NCBI GenBank assembly: GCA_002364215.1
Contig: DEXQ01000001.1
Location: 1 to 64,000, forward strand
Reading direction: 5' to 3'
DNA: 64,000 nucleotides
Origin: Aequorivita sp. UBA3180
Lineage (GTDB): Bacteria; Bacteroidota; Bacteroidia; Flavobacteriales; Flavobacteriaceae
A program made the position numbers and the translations under genes. How positions within the stretch are numbered: position 1 is the first letter of the stretch; every line of letters begins with the position of its first letter. The notes below the pieces were generated by a model. That model did no database searches and was not told the origin of the DNA. It was given only the letters and a program-made list of their open reading frames with translations. This document shows positions 9,470-18,966 of this stretch, one piece after another.

Positions 9470-10402
9470 ATGAAAACAAAAATTCTCTCGGTAATGATGC
9501 TCATAGCATTCATTTCAACAGCGCAAAAAAAGAACGGAACTGTCTACATAGAGCATCCTGCGATAGATGTAGTACAACAATTTGTAGATGCAGGCGTAGC
9601 AGGCGATAAGTCTAAAATGGCAACCTATTTAACGGACGATTTTAGAGCTTTTAATGGCTCAACGAATAATATGAGCGATAAAGGGATGAATAAGGAGGAG
9701 TTCCTTAATAATCAAATGGTCTATTTTAACCAGCTGGATTATTATTCCGTAACTCCCTTTCCGGGATCCTACCCAGACGCCATTGAGTATAAAAAAGATA
9801 ATCCAGATGGCGAGGTTTGGGTGCAAACTTGGGATTTGCTGAAAGGCGTCCACAAAAATACAGGCGTTAAAATTGATGCTGCCTCCCACCGTCTATATAC
9901 ACTTACAAAAAACAACAAAATCAAGAACATTATTTTTTATAACAACGGAAGTGTTATAGATGAAATACGTGCCAGTTTTACGGATAGGAAGAATGGCACC
10001 ATCTACAACCACCACGATTATATAAATACCGTCCGCAAAATGATGTATGCCTTTGAGAAAAAAGATTTTGAGAAAGCCTACAGTTTTTATGACGATAAGG
10101 CTGAATTTGTAAATTCCAGTTCACCCACTTTTGAAAGCAGACCATTGGCCGAACAAAAGGAAATTGACAAACAATTATTTGAGAAATACGATATTGAAAA
10201 CGTAGAAATGGTAGGTTATCCAGACTATCTGCATTATGAAATGGGCGATGCCCATGTGGTACAATCATGGTGGAACATTCACTTAAAGCGCAAAGCTGAC
10301 AAAAAAGCAATTGTTGTGCCTATACACTACCAAATGTATTTTAATGATAAAGGTAAAATAACTTCAGAAACCGCTTATTACAATCCAAAACTTCTGGATT
10401 AA
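9470..10402 (+). CDS. Exported protein with two NTF2/SnoaL-like domains
   Basis: A 310-residue protein with a signal peptide (about 1-19, cut near STAQ). Two NTF2-like domains follow, about 30-160 (AIDVVQQFVDAGVAGDKSKM) and about 190-305 (YINTVRKMMYAFEKKDFEKA), suggesting an internal duplication. The fold often binds small molecules in a conical pocket. No catalytic residues can be assigned. It shares architecture with the product of 11355-12350, so the two may be paralogues. Confidence 0.75.
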   Translation: MKTKILSVMMLIAFISTAQKKNGTVYIEHPAIDVVQQFVDAGVAGDKSKMATYLTDDFRAFNGSTNNMSDKGMNKEEFLNNQMVYFNQLDYYSVTPFPGSYPDAIEYKKDNPDGEVWVQTWDLLKGVHKNTGVKIDAASHRLYTLTKNNKIKNIIFYNNGSVIDEIRASFTDRKNGTIYNHHDYINTVRKMMYAFEKKDFEKAYSFYDDKAEFVNSSSPTFESRPLAEQKEIDKQLFEKYDIENVEMVGYPDYLHYEMGDAHVVQSWWNIHLKRKADKKAIVVPIHYQMYFNDKGKITSETAYYNPKLLD

Positions 10403-10486
10403 TATATAAATAGCAACCTCCCCAATTAATTAAAAATATTAATCATTATAAACCAGTCCGCTTTTGGCGGGCATAAATTAAGAATC

Positions 10487-11257
10487 ATGAGAAAATTAAT
10501 CTTTACAATGCTCTTATTGCCACTTTTGGCAATGGGACAAGAAACTACCGAATACGGCGTATTTGAAACGGCAAATTTAATGCCCAATCCCGCTCAAGTA
10601 AGTCAATTTGAAAAAGGATTGGCGGCACACAACAAGAAATACCATGGCGAGGGACCTTACGGAGTAAGAGTTTATTGGGTTGCCAATGGACCAAATACAG
10701 GCAGTTACCACTGGAGCATGGGGCCATTCCCATGGAGCTCATTGGACAATAGACCAGAACAAAAGGATGGTCATGACACAGATTGGAACAATAATGTGGC
10801 TCCATATATGGCGGCCAATAGTGGGGCACAAAGTTACTGGCGCAGCCAAGCGGAACTCTCTCGATTTCCAAAGGATTTTACTATAAAAAATATGGCTGTG
10901 GATTATTGGGACATAAAGAGAGGTAAATATGAAGAAGCTATGAATCTTGTAAAAAAAATCCATAAAGTCTATGCCGAAAAATCTCCTGATGATATTTATG
11001 GTATTTACACAAATGAGTTTATGAGCACAAAAGAAGGTCGAGATTTGGCCGTCATCTCCTTTTTCGACAAATCAGCCTGGTTGGGTCAGGACCACGGTAT
11101 TGATAAAAAATATGACGAAGTGTACGGCACCGGAAGTTGGACCCAATTTTTAAAGGATTGGATGGAAGTAACCAACGGCGGTGAAACGGAAATTTGGATT
11201 TATCGCCCCGATTTGAGCGGTATTAGCGGTGATGTAATAGTTGCAGAAAGGAAATAA
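10487..11257 (+). CDS. Exported protein of two related halves, ABM-like
   Basis: A 256-residue protein with a signal peptide (MRKLIFTMLLLPLLAMGQ). Two halves (about 20-130 and 131-250) each hold a ferredoxin-like or ABM-like pattern: a strand ending in a phrase such as ETANLMPN, a helix (QVSQFEKGLAAHNKKYH; KYEEAMNLVKKIHKVYAEK), then Trp/Tyr-rich strands. I do not recognise a named family. The high Trp content suggests an aromatic or heme-like ligand pocket, but this is inference. A terminator follows at 11267. Confidence 0.7.
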   Translation: MRKLIFTMLLLPLLAMGQETTEYGVFETANLMPNPAQVSQFEKGLAAHNKKYHGEGPYGVRVYWVANGPNTGSYHWSMGPFPWSSLDNRPEQKDGHDTDWNNNVAPYMAANSGAQSYWRSQAELSRFPKDFTIKNMAVDYWDIKRGKYEEAMNLVKKIHKVYAEKSPDDIYGIYTNEFMSTKEGRDLAVISFFDKSAWLGQDHGIDKKYDEVYGTGSWTQFLKDWMEVTNGGETEIWIYRPDLSGISGDVIVAERK

Positions 11258-11266
11258 AAACAATCT

Positions 11267-11314
11267 TGAACAAGTGTAAGGTTCGGCTATGCACTGCCTT
11301 ACACTTTGTTCTTT
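11267..11314 (+). terminator. Intrinsic terminator after the ABM-like gene
   Basis: GAACAAGTGTAAGG and CCTTACACTTTGTTC form a long stem around a 15-nt loop, ending in a short T-rich run (TTCTTTATAA). It lies directly after the stop at 11257. Confidence 0.65.
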
Positions 11315-11354
11315 ATAAATTTTCAAATCATTCTTCACACTAAAATGCAAAGAG

Positions 11355-12350
11355 ATGAAAACAAAATTACTTAAACTCCTAACCTTTCTTTTTATAGGCG
11401 CATATTCTCTTCATGCACAAAATAATGATCCGCACGGAAGTGCAGAATCTGCAATCACAGGAATAATTTCTTCAGAAATTAAAAATGATAAAAATATAGA
11501 GAAAATTGGCAACTATCGGAAAACAGCGACCTATGAAAAAACCTGGGATAAAGACGAAGCAGCTGTAAAAGCAACCATTGAACAATTTCTAATTGTGGCA
11601 GGTAATTACAATCTGGACGCCATGGCAAAGATGATATCAGACAAAGCAAGTCTCGCAATCGCAAGATTAAGGGATGGCAAATGGACTACCGAAACTATGC
11701 TTTTTACTGAGTATTTTGAAATGGCAAAAAAAAGAACAAACCGTCCTTATTTTGAACCCGTTAAAGAATACACCATCCATGTAAGTGATGGACATTTGGC
11801 ATTCGTAAAAGCCGATGCTGTTTTATACGCTTTTGGAGTTCCACTTTTACACAACATAGATTATTTCACTTTGATAAAGGAAAAAGAAGTTTGGAAGTTT
11901 ATCAATATTTCGTTCACCTCAACCCGAATTCCAGCAGCTGAAAGAGTTTACGACCCAATTGTCTTCGCCAAAAGTTATGCGCAAGCTTGGTGCAGTCAAA
12001 ATCCAGATTTCGTGGCTTTGTTTTATGCCGAAAATGGTTCATTAACTATAAACAATGGCACTCCATCAGTTGGAAGAAATGCTATCTCCCAATCCGTCAA
12101 AGCCTTTATGGATGCTTTTCCTGATGATATGATGGTCGCTTTTGACAAGATAGAAAAAACCCAAAATGGCATCGAATTTCATTGGACGTTAACTGGAACC
12201 AACACAGGCAATAATGGAACAGGTAAAAAAGTGAACATCAGTGGTTTTGAACTTTGGCAGATAGACGAAAACGGTTTGATAAAAGAATCTAAAGGCAGTT
12301 TTGATGCTGAAGAATATAGGCAGCAGATTAAATACGGCGTGAATGATTAA
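11355..12350 (+). CDS. Exported protein with two NTF2/SnoaL-like domains
   Basis: A 331-residue protein with a signal peptide (about 1-22, ending SLHAQ). The first NTF2-like domain is about 55-195 (AVKATIEQFLIVAGNYNLDAM) and the second about 200-325 (SYAQAWCSQNPDFVALFY, then VGRNAISQSVKAFMDAFPD). It belongs to the same architecture as the gene at 9470. The next gene, a RidA-like lipoprotein, starts 37 bp downstream and is probably co-transcribed. Substrate unknown. Confidence 0.78.
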   Translation: MKTKLLKLLTFLFIGAYSLHAQNNDPHGSAESAITGIISSEIKNDKNIEKIGNYRKTATYEKTWDKDEAAVKATIEQFLIVAGNYNLDAMAKMISDKASLAIARLRDGKWTTETMLFTEYFEMAKKRTNRPYFEPVKEYTIHVSDGHLAFVKADAVLYAFGVPLLHNIDYFTLIKEKEVWKFINISFTSTRIPAAERVYDPIVFAKSYAQAWCSQNPDFVALFYAENGSLTINNGTPSVGRNAISQSVKAFMDAFPDDMMVAFDKIEKTQNGIEFHWTLTGTNTGNNGTGKKVNISGFELWQIDENGLIKESKGSFDAEEYRQQIKYGVND

Positions 12351-12387
12351 AAATATAAATAAAATCAACTATAAAAACCATTCAAAA

Positions 12388-12909
12388 ATGAAAGCAACAA
12401 AACTTAAAATAATTGCAATCGCTTTGATAGCAGCAATCTCATTATCAAATTGCAACAAAAATACTAAAACAGAAAATACCGCAGAAAGGTCAGAACCCAT
12501 TGAAACTAATGTTGCCGATGAAACTCCAGACTATTTTCTGTTACGCCCAGAAGTTGAAAAAGCCTATGGTTATTCGCATGCCGTAAAAATTGGCAACGAT
12601 ATAAAAATCTCTGGCGCTGTAAGTATGGACGATGAAGGCAATCCCACAGCAGTAGGCGATCTTGAACAACAAATGAAAAATTGCTATGCAGATATAGACA
12701 AAATCCTAAAACATTACGGTTGCACCTTTGACGATGTTATTGTAGAAAATGTTTTTACCACAGATATGTCCAGGTTTTTGGAAGTAGCGGCTTACAGAGC
12801 CGAAATCTATAAAAAACATTTCCCTACTGGTTCTTGGCTTGGCGTAAAGGAATTGGCCATTCCAGAATTCATGATTGAGATAGAATTGGAAGTTCATAAA
12901 TCAAACTAA
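12388..12909 (+). CDS. RidA/YjgF-like lipoprotein lacking the catalytic arginine
   Basis: A 173-residue protein with lipobox SLSNC (Cys22) and a C-terminal Rid domain (about 50-172). RidA enzymes deaminate reactive enamine/imine intermediates in the cytoplasm; here the domain is exported and lipid-anchored. The segment PTGSWLGVKELAIPEFMIEI aligns with the PARSCVEV...KIEIE region of RidA, and the catalytic Arg becomes Gly, as in non-deaminase Rid subgroups. The ATG at 12388 is chosen over one at 12343 because it gives a clean lipoprotein signal and avoids overlap with the previous gene. Confidence 0.85.
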   Translation: MKATKLKIIAIALIAAISLSNCNKNTKTENTAERSEPIETNVADETPDYFLLRPEVEKAYGYSHAVKIGNDIKISGAVSMDDEGNPTAVGDLEQQMKNCYADIDKILKHYGCTFDDVIVENVFTTDMSRFLEVAAYRAEIYKKHFPTGSWLGVKELAIPEFMIEIELEVHKSN

Positions 12910-12920
12910 ATTTTAAGAAT

Positions 12921-13778
12921 ATGAAAACATTTAAAAAGCATCTTTTATTACTGGCCCTTTTGGCAATAACAGTTAGCGTATTTTCCCAAGAAAATAAAAC
13001 CAATCAGAATTTACTTTACAAAACCGGAAACCCAACAGAATGGCCTCTTGAACTTGATGCCGTTATCGCCGCTCCAAAAAACCATAAAATACTTTTGGAA
13101 AATGACAAGGTTCGGGTTCTCGAAGTTACCATGGCCCCAGGTGAAAAAGAAGCCTTGCATCACCACCGTTGGCCCAGTGTTTTATACATTCAGGAAGCTG
13201 ACGATTTTGTAGATTATGATGATGATGGAAATGTAATTTTTGATTCACGGCAAATTCCAGAGCCCTTGCCAATGCCATATACAATGTACAAAGATCCGGA
13301 AGCACCACATTCCGTTGTGAATTTAAGTGAAACGAAACCTATTCGTCTCATTCGGGTTGAAATGAAAGAAGCACATGCAAACCAAAATATTGCCATTATT
13401 GATGGGCTCTACAAAGCTTTTGCGGTTGGCGATATTCCAACAGTACTTGGCGCAATGGAAGCCAACATTGTTTGGAACGAAGCCGAAAGTAATTCACTAG
13501 CCGATGGCAATCCGTATGTAGGGCCTGATGCTGTTTTAAATGGCGTATTTGCAAGGCTTGGTGCAGAACATGAATATTTTAAACTTGAAGACATAAAGCT
13601 GCATGGCATGGACAACAATCGAGTATTGGCAACGCTTCGTTATAATGCCAAAGTAAAGGAAACCGGAAAAACCTACAATGCCCAAGTGGCGCATCTTTGG
13701 ACTTTAAAAGAAGGAAAAGTTAGTGCGTTTCAGCAGTTTTTGGATACCAAAAAAGTTGCCGAAGCAATGGAGAAGTAA
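12921..13778 (+). CDS. Exported cupin-NTF2 fusion protein
   Basis: A 285-residue exported protein (signal peptide about 1-22). Residues about 45-155 form a cupin barrel with a metal-binding-type histidine run (ALHHHRWPS) and a later EAPHSVVNLS segment. Residues about 160-283 form an NTF2/SnoaL-like domain (IIDGLYKAFAVGDIPTVLGAM). The fusion suggests that a metal-dependent step and a ligand-binding or isomerising step act on the same small molecule in the periplasm (inference). It starts 11 bp after the RidA-like gene. Confidence 0.83.
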   Translation: MKTFKKHLLLLALLAITVSVFSQENKTNQNLLYKTGNPTEWPLELDAVIAAPKNHKILLENDKVRVLEVTMAPGEKEALHHHRWPSVLYIQEADDFVDYDDDGNVIFDSRQIPEPLPMPYTMYKDPEAPHSVVNLSETKPIRLIRVEMKEAHANQNIAIIDGLYKAFAVGDIPTVLGAMEANIVWNEAESNSLADGNPYVGPDAVLNGVFARLGAEHEYFKLEDIKLHGMDNNRVLATLRYNAKVKETGKTYNAQVAHLWTLKEGKVSAFQQFLDTKKVAEAMEK

Positions 13779-13841
13779 TTGTTCCACCAAACGGGGCAGC
13801 GAAAAACGCAAAAAGCAGGCAATAATATAAATCACAATACC

Positions 13842-14078
13842 ATGAAAACAGCAATTGTTCAACACGAAGTGAAAAACTTCACCGAAAGGAAAAAAATTTT
13901 TGATGCACACCAGCCCAATCTTGCAAAAATTGGAGTTCAACTCAAGGGCCTTTACAAATTAGATACAAACGCAAATGACGTTACCATGAATTTTGAGATA
14001 CCGGATGAATCGGGACTATTTAACAAAGTAATGAGCGACCGGCAAGGGCAAACCGATATGAATAGGGCTGGGTTGTAA
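13842..14078 (+). CDS. Small DUF3764-like protein
   Basis: A 78-residue cytoplasmic protein with a small alpha/beta pattern (AIVQHEVKNFTERKKIFDAH) and an ending (DMNRAGL) like DUF3764-type proteins, which often close with a helix before a terminal AGV/AGL. Function unknown. The ATG at 13842 follows a typical A-rich leader; an upstream ATG at 13779 directly after the previous stop would add an unlikely polar, Gln/Asn-rich extension. Confidence 0.6.
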   Translation: MKTAIVQHEVKNFTERKKIFDAHQPNLAKIGVQLKGLYKLDTNANDVTMNFEIPDESGLFNKVMSDRQGQTDMNRAGL

Positions 14079-14211
14079 GTGCTCCGTCAGTATCAATATT
14101 AAAAAAGATATAGCGCCTGAAAATAGATACAGGTTTCAAGCAGAAAAGACAGTTTCCCCATGTCACAAATAAAAGAGAAGAATTTTAAACCTCTTATTTA
14201 ACACAAAAGCC

Positions 14212-15576
14212 ATGGAAAAAGGAACAAGAAACAGAAAAAAAAGGTTGGGCAGAACCTTGACCGACAATGCCCTAACAAGATACATTACGTTTTCGGCACT
14301 TTATATAGCACAAGGAATTCCTGAGGGTATTACTTTCTTTGCAATACCAGCTTGGCTCGCTATGAATGGTAAATCAGCTATGGAAATTGCCGCCTATGTT
14401 GGTGTAATTGGAGTTCCGTGGAGCTTTAAAATTTTGATTGCACCGTTGATGGATCGATGGACTTTCTTGGCCATGGGTAGAAAAAGGCCATGGGTTATTT
14501 TTGGGCAACTAGGTTTAATATTAAGTTTTATTTGTATTGGATTGATTCCAGATCCTCTAAACAATACTATCGGGTTAATGACTTCCGGATTTTTCATCAG
14601 TATTTTTGGTGCGTTTCAGGATGTGGCAACTGATGGGATGGCTGTAGATGTAATTCCCGAAAACGAACAGGCAAGAGCCAATGGCCTTATGTGGGGAACC
14701 AAAACCATTGGCATTTCATCTTCTTTGATCATCGGCACTTGGCTGATTAACAACTTTGGTTTCTCCATTGCAATTTCTTCACTCTCTATTGCGGTGGCAA
14801 CCATTATGCTTTTCCCAATATACTTTAAGGAACGGACGGGCGAAAAAACATTGCCCTGGACGGCGGGTAGCGCCTCCCCAGATTCCAAAAAAACACAGTT
14901 GAGAAGTTGGAAGCACATTTTTAAAAGCCTCTACAAGGTTGTAAGATTAAAATCGAGCTTGGTGTTTGGTATCGGGGTTTTTGTCGTAGGTTTAATGTTC
15001 GGGCTTATAGACACACTATTGCCTATTTTCAGTATACAGGAATTGGGATGGACTAATTCCTTCTTTTCCAATGTATTCTCAATCACAACGGTAGTTGGAG
15101 GTTTTTTAGGCATGTTTATTGGCGGTTATTTGGTAGATTATTTTGGGAAAATTAAAATGCTTTCGGTGTATTTGAGCTTCTTAACAATTCTTATTGCAGT
15201 ATTTGCTTCCCTAAATAATTTATGGGGCAATAATATAATTATTTATGCTTTCATCCTATCCTATTATACGCTATACACTTTTCTGTGTATTGCAGTGTTC
15301 GCATCGGCCATGCACCTGTGCTGGAAAACGGTTGCCGCTACACAATTTACTCTTTATATGGCACTTTCAAACATGGGTCGCGCGGCGGGAGCTGCAATGC
15401 TAGGTGTATTAAAAACTAATTTTAACTGGGAAATCGTCTTTCTTATTATAGCCCTTATGCCCGTTATTATGGTAATTCTTATTCAACTTATAAATTTTAA
15501 GAAACACCGTGTTACCGTAGATAGCTTTGTCATCTTGAAACATACAGCAGTGGCGCCACATGTATTGAAAGACTAA
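14212..15576 (+). CDS. MFS transporter, AmpG/PAT-like
   Basis: A 454-residue inner-membrane transporter with about 12 hydrophobic segments. Features are APLMDRWTFLAMGRKRPW after helix 2 (an MFS loop of the PAT/AmpG type) and FQDVATDGMAVDVIPENEQ in the fourth helix region, which is characteristic of AmpG-like proteins. AmpG imports muropeptides, but many flavobacterial relatives carry unknown cargo. Its place among exported enzymes suggests it imports their product (inference). Confidence 0.85.
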   Translation: MEKGTRNRKKRLGRTLTDNALTRYITFSALYIAQGIPEGITFFAIPAWLAMNGKSAMEIAAYVGVIGVPWSFKILIAPLMDRWTFLAMGRKRPWVIFGQLGLILSFICIGLIPDPLNNTIGLMTSGFFISIFGAFQDVATDGMAVDVIPENEQARANGLMWGTKTIGISSSLIIGTWLINNFGFSIAISSLSIAVATIMLFPIYFKERTGEKTLPWTAGSASPDSKKTQLRSWKHIFKSLYKVVRLKSSLVFGIGVFVVGLMFGLIDTLLPIFSIQELGWTNSFFSNVFSITTVVGGFLGMFIGGYLVDYFGKIKMLSVYLSFLTILIAVFASLNNLWGNNIIIYAFILSYYTLYTFLCIAVFASAMHLCWKTVAATQFTLYMALSNMGRAAGAAMLGVLKTNFNWEIVFLIIALMPVIMVILIQLINFKKHRVTVDSFVILKHTAVAPHVLKD

Positions 15577-15657
15577 TTAAAAATAGAAAATTCCTTGGAA
15601 GAAATCCACTTCAAATCTTAAAAGCGAATGAAACTAATAAATATAAAATCACCCATT

Positions 15658-16464
15658 ATGAAAAAATTCAAGCAAATATGCATTTTAACCATCATAATCT
15701 TTTTTGCGGGACACAGTTTCCTAATATCCCAAAATAATAGAAGTCACAACGAATTAACCTTTAAATCGCCAACTTATATAGCATCTGCTATTTTTAATTG
15801 GCCGCCTTTAAATGCGAATAGCAAAGGATATAATAATCTAGACTTTTTTTTAACTATTGAGCATGAAGCTTCCACTTTTTATTGGGCACACCAATTTGCT
15901 TTTAAAAATGGCAAAATAGGATATATGGGGCTTCAAACTTCAGCTTCATATAAAGGCGAGCAAAATACCAAAGTTGCTATTTTTTCAATTTGGGATGCAA
16001 AAAAGGCAGAAAGTCCCAATGGATATTCGGAAGCTTTCGGACACGAAGGCAGCGGGTATTCTTGCAGGATAAAATACAACTGGCACGAAGGGCGCAAATA
16101 CCGTGTTAGGGTATGGGAACTTGGCATTGCAGATGCACCAGAAAGTGGAACCTGGTGGGGAGCCTGGGTTATGGACATGACAACCGAAAAAGAAGAATTC
16201 ATCGGAAAAATATTGGTGCCAGAATCTTGGCAATGGTTGAATTATACTTCGTTCAATTTTACGGAATATTATGGCGCGCAAGACGGCAACAGGCATCCTT
16301 GCGGTAGTATTGGCTATTCCAAAACCATTTACGATTCTCCTACAATGGGCAACGGCACCGTTATGCCCACTAAAACAATTTATGAAAGGAATGATGAATG
16401 TGCAACACTTACAAAAATTAATCAAATTGGGTCCAATACCTACCAAGTTGAAGCGGGTAATTAA
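15658..16464 (+). CDS. Exported DUF3472-like protein
   Basis: A 268-residue exported protein (signal peptide MKKFKQICILTIIIFFAGHS). The core is beta-rich with aromatic motifs such as FYWAHQFAFKNGKIGYMGLQ, KVAIFSIWDA and GYSCRIKYNWHEGRKYRVRV, matching my recollection of DUF3472 proteins, which have a carbohydrate-binding-like fold of unknown function. An upstream in-frame ATG at 15628 would add ten residues ahead of the signal peptide, so 15658 is preferred. Confidence 0.7.
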   Translation: MKKFKQICILTIIIFFAGHSFLISQNNRSHNELTFKSPTYIASAIFNWPPLNANSKGYNNLDFFLTIEHEASTFYWAHQFAFKNGKIGYMGLQTSASYKGEQNTKVAIFSIWDAKKAESPNGYSEAFGHEGSGYSCRIKYNWHEGRKYRVRVWELGIADAPESGTWWGAWVMDMTTEKEEFIGKILVPESWQWLNYTSFNFTEYYGAQDGNRHPCGSIGYSKTIYDSPTMGNGTVMPTKTIYERNDECATLTKINQIGSNTYQVEAGN

Positions 16465-16504
16465 TCATCAAAACGAAAGAAATATTCATTAACAAACCAA
16501 TATT

Positions 16505-17554
16505 ATGAAAAACGAACTTTACTTTCTATTCATTTCCGCAACATTACTTTTAAGCTGTGCCGAAAAACAAGAAACCGCAAACGCTGAAACCGAATGCAAA
16601 TCAACTTATTTTGATTATTCCAACAAAGAGGATCAAATTACAGGCGGTATAAAAATGATTCCCATCACTACCCCAAAAGGCACTTTTAATGTTTGGACAA
16701 AACGCATGGGCAACAATCCAAAAATGAAGGTCTTATTGCTTCACGGCGGTCCCGGTGGGACTCACGAATTTTTTGAAAATTTTGACGGCTACCTTCCAAA
16801 TGAAGGTATTGAATACATTTATTACGACCAGCTTGACAGTTATTACAGCGACAAACCAAACGATTCCACGCTTTGGACCACCGAACATTTTGTGGAAGAA
16901 GTAGAACAGGTTCGTAAAGCGTTAAATCTGGATAAAGACAATTTTTACTTGTTGGGCCAATCGTGGGGCGGAATTTTGGCCATGGAATATGCTTTGAAAT
17001 ATCAAGATAATTTGAAAGGCTTGATCATTTCAAACATGATGGCGAGCATTCCCGAGTATGAAAAATATGCTGAAGTTCTGGGAGCACAACTTCCTCCGGA
17101 AGTCTATAAAGAAATTAAGGAATTGGAAGCGAAAGAAGATTTTTCAAATCCCAGATATGCCGAATTGGTGATGAACAATTATTACACGGAACACATTCTT
17201 CGCAAACCTTTGGATGAATGGCCAGAATTCATCAATCGCGCCTTTTCACACCTCAACCCAAACATATACATCTACATGCAAGGTTACAGTGAATTTGGCG
17301 TAACGGGAAATGCAACTTTGAAAGGTTGGGGTGTTTCCGATAGATTAAAAGAAATTAAAACTCCAACCTTAATGATTGGCGGCAAGTATGACACCATGGA
17401 TCCAAAATATATGGAATGGATGAGCACAGAGGTTCAAGACGGAAGAAGTCTTACCGTAAATGCTGGCCACGTTTCACAATACGACGACCCAGTAAATTAT
17501 TTTTCAGGATTGATAAAATTTATAAAAGATGTGGATAATGGTTCTTTCAAGTAA
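16505..17554 (+). CDS. Proline iminopeptidase-type alpha/beta hydrolase lipoprotein
   Basis: A 349-residue lipoprotein (lipobox LLLSC, Cys18) with an alpha/beta-hydrolase fold. The oxyanion motif is LLHGGPGG, the nucleophile elbow GQSWGG, the acid probably Asp in GGKYDTMDP, and the base His in NAGHVSQYD. HGGPGG is the signature of proline iminopeptidases, which remove N-terminal proline, but family members also hydrolyse other amides and esters. It lies 8 bp before an amino-acid permease gene, which fits a hydrolyse-then-import pair. Confidence 0.87.
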   Translation: MKNELYFLFISATLLLSCAEKQETANAETECKSTYFDYSNKEDQITGGIKMIPITTPKGTFNVWTKRMGNNPKMKVLLLHGGPGGTHEFFENFDGYLPNEGIEYIYYDQLDSYYSDKPNDSTLWTTEHFVEEVEQVRKALNLDKDNFYLLGQSWGGILAMEYALKYQDNLKGLIISNMMASIPEYEKYAEVLGAQLPPEVYKEIKELEAKEDFSNPRYAELVMNNYYTEHILRKPLDEWPEFINRAFSHLNPNIYIYMQGYSEFGVTGNATLKGWGVSDRLKEIKTPTLMIGGKYDTMDPKYMEWMSTEVQDGRSLTVNAGHVSQYDDPVNYFSGLIKFIKDVDNGSFK

Positions 17555-17562
17555 ATAAAATT

Positions 17563-18867
17563 ATGATTTCAAAAGACGAAGGATTAAAAAGAAGAGTTGG
17601 TGTATTCGGCTTATCAGCTAATATTGTAAACATCATCATCGGCTCTGGAATTTTTGTACTGCCTGCAATTGTGGCTAGCTATATGGGAGCGTCCAGCATC
17701 ATTGCTTATCTGTTTTGTGGATTGTTAATGGCAATGGTAATGCTTTGCTTTGCCGAAGCCGGAAGTAAAGTAACAAACACCGGCGGGCCGTACACCTATA
17801 TTGAAACCGCTTTTGGAGATTATGCTGGCTTTGTAGCTGGATTTTTTGCCGTTGGAAGCAACTTGTTTGCTGATGCCGCAGTTTCTAACGCTTTGGTAAA
17901 TGTTATTGCTTCAGCATACCCAGTACTTGAAAACGGATGGCCTCGCTTCTTCTTTTTATTTATTCTTTTTTATGGTTTGGTTTATATCAATGTAATTGGT
18001 TTAAAACAAGGCATTGGTTTGGTAAAATTCAATACTATTGTTAAGCTAATACCATTACTTTTACTAATTGCTATAGGATTTAAAGATGTATCGGCTAGCA
18101 ATCTGTATTTTCTAGAAATGCCAAGCCTTAAAACATTAGGTGAAGCGTCGCTCATTTTATTTTTTGCTTTTCAGGGCTGTGAAACGGGAATTATTGTTGG
18201 TGGGGAAGTTGTTAACCCAAAACGAACAATTCCGAGAGCTATTTTAATAAGTATTACAACAGTTGCGGTTGTTTATATCTTGATTCAAACCGTTTCACAA
18301 GGTGTTTTAGGCGATACTTTACCAAATTTTACAGCGGCTCCACTAGCTGAAACTGCCAGAGTAGTTTTTGGCAATTTCGGATATATGCTTTTAATTATAG
18401 GTGCTGTTATCTCTATGTTTGGATATATGAGCGGCACAATTCTTAACAGTCCAAGAATTGTTTACGCACTTTCCAGGGATAATGTAATCCCTATAAAAGC
18501 GCTTTCCAGAATACACAAATCATTTGCCACGCCTTATATAGCTATTATTATTTATGCAACTATCGGTTTTATACTGGCTGTTTCTGGCAGTTTTGAGCAA
18601 TTAGCAGTCATAGCTAGTAGTTCTATGCTAATTCTTTATTTAGGCGTAGCATTATCTGTAATGAAGCTCCGAAAATCTAAAAAAGAATATGATGGCGGAT
18701 TTAAAATCCCAGGAGGTTGGGCTGTACCCATTTTGGCTATTGCAATAATCGTATACTTTTTATCGAGCCTTTCGGCAAATGAATTGATTGGCACAGGACT
18801 ATTTATAGGTATATTAACGCTTATATTTTTCGTTATTAAGTATTTAAAAAAGAAAGCAGAATTATAA
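17563..18867 (+). CDS. APC-superfamily amino acid permease
   Basis: A 434-residue inner-membrane transporter with about 12 hydrophobic helices. The first helix carries the APC signature (NIVNIIIGSGIFVLP) followed by TNTGGPYTYIETAFGDYAGF. Helix 6 contains FFAFQGCETGI. Such permeases import amino acids with protons or exchange them. It lies just after the periplasmic proline iminopeptidase-type lipoprotein, so proline or another released amino acid is a reasonable cargo. Confidence 0.9.
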   Translation: MISKDEGLKRRVGVFGLSANIVNIIIGSGIFVLPAIVASYMGASSIIAYLFCGLLMAMVMLCFAEAGSKVTNTGGPYTYIETAFGDYAGFVAGFFAVGSNLFADAAVSNALVNVIASAYPVLENGWPRFFFLFILFYGLVYINVIGLKQGIGLVKFNTIVKLIPLLLLIAIGFKDVSASNLYFLEMPSLKTLGEASLILFFAFQGCETGIIVGGEVVNPKRTIPRAILISITTVAVVYILIQTVSQGVLGDTLPNFTAAPLAETARVVFGNFGYMLLIIGAVISMFGYMSGTILNSPRIVYALSRDNVIPIKALSRIHKSFATPYIAIIIYATIGFILAVSGSFEQLAVIASSSMLILYLGVALSVMKLRKSKKEYDGGFKIPGGWAVPILAIAIIVYFLSSLSANELIGTGLFIGILTLIFFVIKYLKKKAEL

Positions 18868-18966
18868 ATTTAGTGAAGGTATGAATCAGTGTTTTAAGCA
18901 TTTGGCCAAAAAGTGCTTATCGTTTCAAAAATGGTTATCTTTAAACTATTATCTGAATAATTAATT

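Noticed and set aside
10456..10472. Hairpin GTCCGC-TTTTG-GCGGGC as a terminator
   Set aside because: No U-run and it sits 15 bp before the next ATG; more likely a small interspersed palindrome.
15985..16446. 153-residue frame antisense to the DUF3472-like gene
   Set aside because: No domain resemblance; the plus-strand frame has a signal peptide and family motifs.
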